In this document: positions 59,283-64,000 of the stretch, piece by piece | Position numbering within the stretch: the stretch's first letter is position 1 | How the letters are laid out: the number at the start of each line of letters is the position of its first letter | Assembly (NCBI RefSeq): GCF_017168235.1 | Contig: NZ_JABFAO010000004.1 | Location: 339,595 to 403,594 of the forward strand | Direction: 5' to 3' | DNA length: 64,000 nt | Source: Rhodococcus sp. KRD197 | Lineage (GTDB): Bacteria; Actinomycetota; Actinomycetes; Mycobacteriales; Mycobacteriaceae | Position numbers and translations under genes: made by a program | The notes under the pieces: generated by a model | What the model saw: only the letters and a program-made list of their open reading frames with translations | What the model was told of the DNA's origin: nothing | The model's database searches: none

Positions 59283-60674
59283 CGTAGCGCCTACCGTCGA
59301 CAGCGTCACGATCACGCATGACACGGCGCCGAAGACGAACGCGACGGTGTACACGACCTCCTGCGGAATGGATGTTCCCGCGATCGTGTACGTGGCGAGC
59401 ATGGTGGTGAGTACGGCACTCGCGATCGAGGTGCCGACGGTGCGGACGATGGAGTTGACGCTGTTGGCCACCCCGGTGTCGCTCGCCGATACCTCGGCCA
59501 TCAGCAGGTTCGGAACGGCGGCGAACGCCAGGCTGACGAAGACGCTGACGGCGGCGGACGCCGTGATCACCTGCCACGTCGAATCTCGCGCCAGCGCGAA
59601 GAACACGAAGCCCGCGGTGCCCAGGCCCGAACCGCCGATGAGTACCGCGCGCGCTCCGAATCGATTGATCAGCCGCCCGGCAATCAGCGATGTCAGTGCG
59701 CCGAGCGCGGCGCCCGGTAGCAGGTAGACGAGGCTGGCGGAGAGCACATCGGCCGAGAATCCGTATCCGGCGATCTCACTTGGCGTCTGGACGAAGTAGG
59801 AGCAGGCGAGAAAGTTGAGGAACATGGCGATGCCGACGAAGAGCGTCGCGATGTTGGTCGCGAGAAGCGGGCCGTGGGTGAGCATGCGGGGGGCCACGAG
59901 CGGGACGGCGATTCGGTTCTGGGAGACCCACCACACCGTCAGGACGAAAAATCCGCCCACCGCGCATCCGAGGGTGGGCACGGACACCCAACCCCACGTG
60001 CGGCCCTGAGTGAGGGCGAGGAAGAGCAGCACCAGCGCGGTCCCGAGGAGAAACGCACCCAACCAGTCGACGCGGCCCCCTTCGACTCGCGGGCGCGCGG
60101 GTACCGCCACCCAGGACAACAGGATCGCCACCGCGAGGATGGCGACGGTCAGCCAGAACACGCGGTGGTAGTCCGCGCCGTCGCTGGTGAGCACGCCGGT
60201 CAGGATCAAGCCCAAGCCAGCGCCCACGCTGAGGGTTCCCGATACCACTGCCATCGAGCCGACGAGCTTGGTTCTCGGCATCTCGTCTCGCAGTAGGGCG
60301 AGCGAGATGGGGAAGAGGGCGTAGGAAACTCCCTGTAGCACTCGACCGGCGAGGAGCAGAGCAAGCGAGTCAGTTGCGGCGGCAATCAGCGACCCGATGA
60401 GTACGAGCGCCAGCACGGACAGCAGTATTTGACGCTTGCCGTGAAGATCGGCCAGCCTGCCGATGACCGGGGTGGCAACGACGGCTGCAAGCAGGTTGGC
60501 GGTGAGGACCCAGCCCGCCGCAGTGGTGCTGACGTCGAGTTGCTGGCCGATGGTGCCGATGATGGGAACGACCATGGTCTGCAGGATGGACACCGTCATC
60601 ACGACGACACACAGGGTCGGCAGCAGAAGAGGGCCCGCGTGCGTGGTCGTGGTGGTGCGCGGCCAGGTCGACAT
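59274..60674 (-). CDS. DHA2-family MFS drug exporter
   Basis: 466 aa, about 14 membrane helices (EmrB/QacA type). LQTMVVPIIGTIGQQLDVSTTAAGWVLTANLLAAVVATPVIGRLADLHGKRQILLS carries motif A (G-R-L-A-D-x-x-G-K-R), and GRVLQGVSYALFPISLALLRDEMP and VVSGTLSVGAGLGLILTGVLTSDG carry motifs B and C of antiporters. Substrate unknown. ATG 60674 with TAGGCT 6 nt upstream. Position after sugC and distance from mycobacterial homologues leave the orthologue uncertain. Confidence 0.87.
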   Translation of the reverse strand: MSTWPRTTTTTHAGPLLLPTLCVVVMTVSILQTMVVPIIGTIGQQLDVSTTAAGWVLTANLLAAVVATPVIGRLADLHGKRQILLSVLALVLIGSLIAAATDSLALLLAGRVLQGVSYALFPISLALLRDEMPRTKLVGSMAVVSGTLSVGAGLGLILTGVLTSDGADYHRVFWLTVAILAVAILLSWVAVPARPRVEGGRVDWLGAFLLGTALVLLFLALTQGRTWGWVSVPTLGCAVGGFFVLTVWWVSQNRIAVPLVAPRMLTHGPLLATNIATLFVGIAMFLNFLACSYFVQTPSEIAGYGFSADVLSASLVYLLPGAALGALTSLIAGRLINRFGARAVLIGGSGLGTAGFVFFALARDSTWQVITASAAVSVFVSLAFAAVPNLLMAEVSASDTGVANSVNSIVRTVGTSIASAVLTTMLATYTIAGTSIPQEVVYTVAFVFGAVSCVIVTLSTVGATRM

Positions 60675-60686
60675 GAGCGAAGCCTA
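60675..60686 (-). promoter_or_regulatory. Putative leaderless -10 for the DHA2 exporter gene
   Basis: Minus-strand TAGGCT (60686-60681), 6 nt, then ATG 60674. Confidence 0.5.
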
Positions 60687-60767
60687 GTGCGGTAGGTAGT
60701 TGCACAAACCATCCAGCCCCGGGTGCCGGCTCCCAGTGCTCGAAGGCCAGTACTCGAGGGCTGAAGC

Positions 60768-60881
60768 TCAGATGTCGATGTCCTCGTCCGGGTGACTCCG
60801 CAGGTGCAGCAGGCTGACAGCGAGCCCACCCCAGACCAGGACGAGCGAGATGATCATCATGACGATTGCTGTGGTGCTCAT
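60768..60881 (-). CDS. metS: Small subunit MetS of methionine/alanine importer
   Basis: 37 aa: a single hydrophobic helix (TTAIVMMIISLVLVWGGLAVSLL) and a short acidic tail, HLRSHPDEDIDI. This is the MetS family, the obligatory tiny partner of the NSS transporter MetP in Corynebacterium glutamicum. ATG 60881 overlaps the metP stop by 4 nt, so translation is coupled. Confidence 0.9.
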   Translation of the reverse strand: MSTTAIVMMIISLVLVWGGLAVSLLHLRSHPDEDIDI

Positions 60882-62419
60882 GCGTTGCCTTTCGAATCGG
60901 TCTCGGCGGGAAGCTCGTCCACCGATCCGCGCCACGGGAGGAAGGTGAGAACGATCGCGGCGATGACGACGAGCGCCTGTACGCCCCAACCGAACGTGAC
61001 CACGAGGCCGGTCGGCAGACCTCCGTAACCGTCGCCGATGCGCTGAACGATCTGGTCGATCAGCATGTAGGCCAGGACCACGGGTGTGATGACGCCGACG
61101 AAGACCCGCCACGCGATGCCGACCTTGAACGAGGAGACCTGGTTCAGGTGCTCTTGCAGATCTGTCAGTCTGCGCAGGATAAGTCCCACGGTCACCAAGG
61201 CCACCAGTGCGACGCCGACGATGCCGATGTTGTTGGCGAAATTGTCGACGATGTCGAGGACGTTCAGGCCCGTGGCGGTGGGGAACAGCAGAAGGGAAAG
61301 GACCGCTGCGGAGCCGCCGACCGTGAGGACCGCCGCGCCGCGTGAAAGCCCGCTCTTTTCCTGCACGGCCGCGACGACGACCTGCACGATGCTGATCAGG
61401 GAGGTGAAGCCGGCGAACACCAGTGCGCCGAAGAATGCGACACCGAAAACCGGGCCGCCCGGCATGGCAGAAATGATGGCGGGGAATGCGATGAAGGCCA
61501 GGCCGATTCCGCTTTCGACGACCTCGGCGACCGGGACGCCGGTGGCCTGGGCCATGTAACCGAGGACAGCGAACACTCCGATGCCGGCCAGGATTTCGAA
61601 GCTGCTGTTGGAGAATGCGACGACGAGACCGGAACCGGTCAGGTTGGTTCGGCGACCCAGGTACGAGGAGTACGTGATCATGATGCCGAAGGCGACCGAC
61701 AGCGAGAAGAAGATCTGACCGTATGCCGCAATCCAGACCCCGCTGTCGGTCAACGCCGACCAGTTCGGGGTGAAGAAGGCGTCGAGACCCTGCCCGGCGC
61801 CGTCGAGGAACAGTGCGCGAACCACGAGAATCGCGAAGAGCACGATCAGCAGGGGCACAAAGTACTTCGTGACCGATCCGATGCCCTTCTGCACGCCGAA
61901 GGCGAGAATTGCGATGACGCCGATCCACACGAGCAGCAGCGGTATGACCACGCCGGGTACGAAGTCGAGTCCGAATGTCGACTCGCCGTCCTGCTGCAGG
62001 AAGTCCGAGGCGAAGAAGGTCGCCGGATCATCGCCCCACGCCTCGGAGAAGGAGAAGATCGCGTATCGGGCAGCCCACGCGATGATCACCGCGTAGTAGA
62101 CAGCGATGACGAAGCAGATTCCTACCTGCCACCAACCGAGGGCCTCGGCGGGGCGGCTGAGGCGACGAAACGCCAGGGGCGGCGAGCCGCGGAACTTGTG
62201 TCCGATGGCGTAGTCGAGGAAGAGCAGCGGGATACCGGCGGACAGCAGAGCGATGAGATACGGGACGATGAACGCTCCGCCGCCGTTCTCGTACGCGATG
62301 TACGGGAACCGCCAGATGTTGCCGAGTCCGACCGCAGATCCGATCGCGGCCAGGATGAACACTGTCCGGCCCGACCACGCTTCACGTTGCGCGGGGACGG
62401 CCTGAGGCCTCTGTTCCAC
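60878..62419 (-). CDS. metP: Na+-dependent methionine/alanine transporter MetP (NSS family)
   Basis: 513 aa, 12 helices. The NSS signature in TM1 is AIGSAVGLGNIWRFPYIAYENGGGAFIVPYLIALLSAGIPLLFLDYAIG, and TM6-8 follow (AYGQIFFSLSVAFGIMITYSSY; SNSSFEILAGIGVFAVLGYMA). Paired with metS, it matches MetPS of C. glutamicum, a Na+-driven importer of methionine and alanine. Start GTG 62419. The 112-bp leader has a near-palindrome GGTAGCGGTTACC at 62472-62484. Confidence 0.9.
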   Translation of the reverse strand: MEQRPQAVPAQREAWSGRTVFILAAIGSAVGLGNIWRFPYIAYENGGGAFIVPYLIALLSAGIPLLFLDYAIGHKFRGSPPLAFRRLSRPAEALGWWQVGICFVIAVYYAVIIAWAARYAIFSFSEAWGDDPATFFASDFLQQDGESTFGLDFVPGVVIPLLLVWIGVIAILAFGVQKGIGSVTKYFVPLLIVLFAILVVRALFLDGAGQGLDAFFTPNWSALTDSGVWIAAYGQIFFSLSVAFGIMITYSSYLGRRTNLTGSGLVVAFSNSSFEILAGIGVFAVLGYMAQATGVPVAEVVESGIGLAFIAFPAIISAMPGGPVFGVAFFGALVFAGFTSLISIVQVVVAAVQEKSGLSRGAAVLTVGGSAAVLSLLLFPTATGLNVLDIVDNFANNIGIVGVALVALVTVGLILRRLTDLQEHLNQVSSFKVGIAWRVFVGVITPVVLAYMLIDQIVQRIGDGYGGLPTGLVVTFGWGVQALVVIAAIVLTFLPWRGSVDELPAETDSKGNA

Positions 62420-62531
62420 GGTGGGGCAACCCTTCTTCGGCTTGTCGCAGCGATGTCGCCGCAGAAGAAACGGTAGCGGTTACCACCGTCCCGTATACAT
62501 GGGACCGCAAATTCTTGCGTCGAAGAGATCG

Positions 62532-63383
62532 CTATTTCGAACGACGTGCACGTTCGCGGAGCTCGGAGACTATCTCGTCGTTCCAGACATGTTCACGCAC
62601 AAGGCGATACCTCTCCCTGATCATCCACAGGTAGGCCTCGGCGTCCGTCTGACCTTCGAGAATGTCGGCGGCGCGAACCATGCGGACCACGGGCAGGAAC
62701 TCCTCGCCGAACCATCGTCGTGCCACGGTCGCGCGGTCGACGAACTCGCCCATTTCCTGCATCAGCCGAAAGCCCCAGGCTTCGACGCTTTCGCTCAGGT
62801 CGGCGTACTCGTACGGGTCGGTGACGGTGACCGCGTCGCGTGCTTTGCCCACCAGTGGGACCCGTGAAAGGAAGATGCGTCGGTGATCCTTGATGAGCAG
62901 GTCACCGCGCCGGGTGATGCCCTCCGGGGAGATGCGGGTGATGATCTCGGTGACTACGGCGTCGATTGTCGTGCGGTGCATGGCGAACGCGATCGATACC
63001 CGGTGATGACCGTCGAGCACGAAGTGCATCGATCCGATTCGGTAGACCTGGATGGGCGGCATCGCCTCGCCGCGCCGCTGAGCCGCTGCGAGTCGCTGCC
63101 AACGCTCACGAATACGTGCCGATGTGGGGCGGAAGAATCGGTCGAAATCCCTTGTGCGGTCGACGCTGCCGACGATGGAGTCCACACGGATGACCTGCAC
63201 GCCCAGGTGTCGCTCGCCGACCTTACCCAGGGCGGCGACCACCTCGTCGAACGGAAGGATCGTGTTGACGTCGTCCGGTTGCCGGCGCAGCCACCCGACC
63301 AGCCGTGCGATATCCGCTCGGCGACGCTGACGGGTGAAGTCGTTCTCCGCATCGGCGACGGGGAACCCGGTGTCACGTGCCAT
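62532..63383 (-). CDS. ParB/Srx-fold protein, role unknown
   Basis: 283 aa. Central region VQVIRVDSIVGSVDRTRDFDRFFRPTSARIRERWQRL then PPIQVYRIGSMHFVLDGHHRVSIAFAMHRTTIDAVVTEI resembles a ParB-like nuclease fold (V-x-x-I-x-V...; D-G-H-H-R). No helix-turn-helix of a partition ParB is seen, so chromosome segregation is unlikely. The C-terminal half (YADLSESVEAWGFRLMQEMGEFVDR; WMIRERYRLVREHVW) is helical. Start ATG 63383 lies inside the end of the upstream metallophosphoesterase gene (11-nt overlap). Confidence 0.7.
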   Translation of the reverse strand: MARDTGFPVADAENDFTRQRRRADIARLVGWLRRQPDDVNTILPFDEVVAALGKVGERHLGVQVIRVDSIVGSVDRTRDFDRFFRPTSARIRERWQRLAAAQRRGEAMPPIQVYRIGSMHFVLDGHHRVSIAFAMHRTTIDAVVTEIITRISPEGITRRGDLLIKDHRRIFLSRVPLVGKARDAVTVTDPYEYADLSESVEAWGFRLMQEMGEFVDRATVARRWFGEEFLPVVRMVRAADILEGQTDAEAYLWMIRERYRLVREHVWNDEIVSELRERARRSK

Positions 63384-64000
63384 GTCGTCGCCTCAGAATC
63401 GTCGGAGAGGTGGACTCGCGGGTGAGCGACGCCGGCTCGATCTCGAGGAGTGTGTACCCGACGGTGTTGACGACGACCGATCCGTGCAACTCGAGGTCGT
63501 CGGGGGTGCGGCCGTGCGGATGGATGTGTCCGTGCAGCAACAACTGTGGCCGCAGCGATCTGACCACGTCGTCGAGGCATTCGAAGCCGATGTGAGCCGG
63601 GTCGGTGTCGTCGCCGACGCCGAGCGGCGGGCTGTGCGTCAGCAGCACGTCGACGCTGCGGTATCCGCGCTGAAATTTCTCCTTCCAGCGATCGGAGCGC
63701 GTCAGCGTCCTGGCGCGCCGCCGCTGCTGACGTTGAGTCCACTGATTTGGTCCGCTGTTATAGCGGATGGAACCACCGAGTCCGGCGATACGCAGTCCCG
63801 CGACGTCGACGATCTTGCGATCGGCGTTCACGGCTCCGACCGGACCCGGCCACGTGCTGGGAAGCCCTGCACGCATCCACCCCGCGCGGCCCGCCGAATA
63901 GCCGGTCAAATCGGCGTCATGGTTGCCGGGAACGAAGACGCAGGGCGCGTCGAGCGCATCTGTCAGGTACTCGAGGTAGTCGAACGGAAGATCGCCCGCC
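63373..64000 (-). CDS. Metallophosphoesterase, N-terminus outside window
   Basis: The last 209 codons of a calcineurin-like phosphoesterase; the frame is open to the window edge. Motifs: VFVPGNHDADLTG (G-N-H-D, third metal motif), GLGGSIRYN, DVLLTHSPPLG and LLLHGHIHPHG (G-H-x-H), all in the right order. Upstream D-x-H and G-D motifs would lie beyond 64000. A WTQRQQRRRARTLTR segment is a basic insert. Substrate unknown; overlaps the ParB-like gene by 11 nt, so the two are likely co-expressed. Confidence 0.85.
   Translation of the reverse strand, partial: AGDLPFDYLEYLTDALDAPCVFVPGNHDADLTGYSAGRAGWMRAGLPSTWPGPVGAVNADRKIVDVAGLRIAGLGGSIRYNSGPNQWTQRQQRRRARTLTRSDRWKEKFQRGYRSVDVLLTHSPPLGVGDDTDPAHIGFECLDDVVRSLRPQLLLHGHIHPHGRTPDDLELHGSVVVNTVGYTLLEIEPASLTRESTSPTILRRRHGT

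Noticed and set aside
62532..63383. A chromosome-partitioning ParB
   Set aside because: The ParB-like fold motif is present, but there is no ParA neighbour, no parS-like palindrome and no helix-turn-helix region.

Overview
The window reads as a chromosomal segment of a mycolic-acid actinobacterium, most likely Rhodococcus sensu lato. It is GC-rich with many GTG starts, and it encodes an antigen 85-type mycolyltransferase, PimE, mycothiol deacetylase MshB, F420 synthase FbiC, a WS/DGAT-like acyltransferase and the trehalose importer LpqY-SugABC. From about 6.6 kb onward the gene order follows the Mycobacterium tuberculosis block Rv1157c-Rv1238 closely, with local insertions and losses. The genus is an inference. 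No rRNA, tRNA, CRISPR array, insertion sequence or prophage was seen.

Layout. 0-11 kb: an accessory stretch with a truncated glycosyltransferase, amylosucrase, mycolyltransferase, VOC and SRPBCC proteins, a cutinase-like hydrolase, a WS/DGAT-like protein, TerD, a Tat-exported DUF1906 protein and an MFS exporter, interleaved with two related secreted proteins (Rv1157c/Rv1158c-like). 11-19 kb: pimE, phhB, mutT2, typA, lpqW, mshB and a small membrane gene. 19-29 kb: UDG, a YdbS/YdbT PH-domain pair, fbiC, fdxC, dapC, a LysE-type exporter and fadD36. 29-34 kb: a small variable island with a CHAP-like protein, an SOS-box-controlled but broken DUF222/HNH gene, a MerR regulator fused to two DNA sliding-clamp domains, DUF1810 and a lone RibH2-type lumazine synthase. 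34-42 kb: dapD/dapE, two LOG-family genes, fadD6, folP2, gpgS, a DivIVA-like protein, tagA and DUF3117. 42-51 kb: an RlmA-like methyltransferase, glgM, glgC, an O-methyltransferase, sigE-rseA-htrA-tatB, mrp and a lytic transglycosylase. 51-59 kb: DUF1003 and MgtE_N/CBS proteins, a CitE-like lyase, an Rv1234-like protein, then lpqY-sugA-sugB-sugC. 59-64 kb: a DHA2-type exporter, metPS, a ParB-like protein and a truncated metallophosphoesterase.

Functional links. Many genes serve cell-envelope and storage-sugar metabolism: PimE and LpqW (phosphatidylinositol mannosides), mycolyltransferase, LpqY-SugABC (recycling the trehalose that mycolyl transfer releases), GlgC-GlgM and GpgS (glucan and methylglucose lipopolysaccharide precursors), DapC/D/E (peptidoglycan diaminopimelate) and SigE-RseA-HtrA (envelope stress).

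Two sequence patterns run through the window. First, at least sixteen genes have a TAnnnT hexamer that ends 6-8 nt before the start codon, the geometry of leaderless transcription. In two cases the hexamer contains the stop codon of the upstream gene, and at fadD36 one 7-bp element can serve both strands. Second, several convergent gene pairs overlap at their 3' ends. The strongest candidate for something undescribed is the MerR-sliding-clamp fusion at 31.7-32.8 kb, which has its own MerR-type promoter with a 19-bp spacer.
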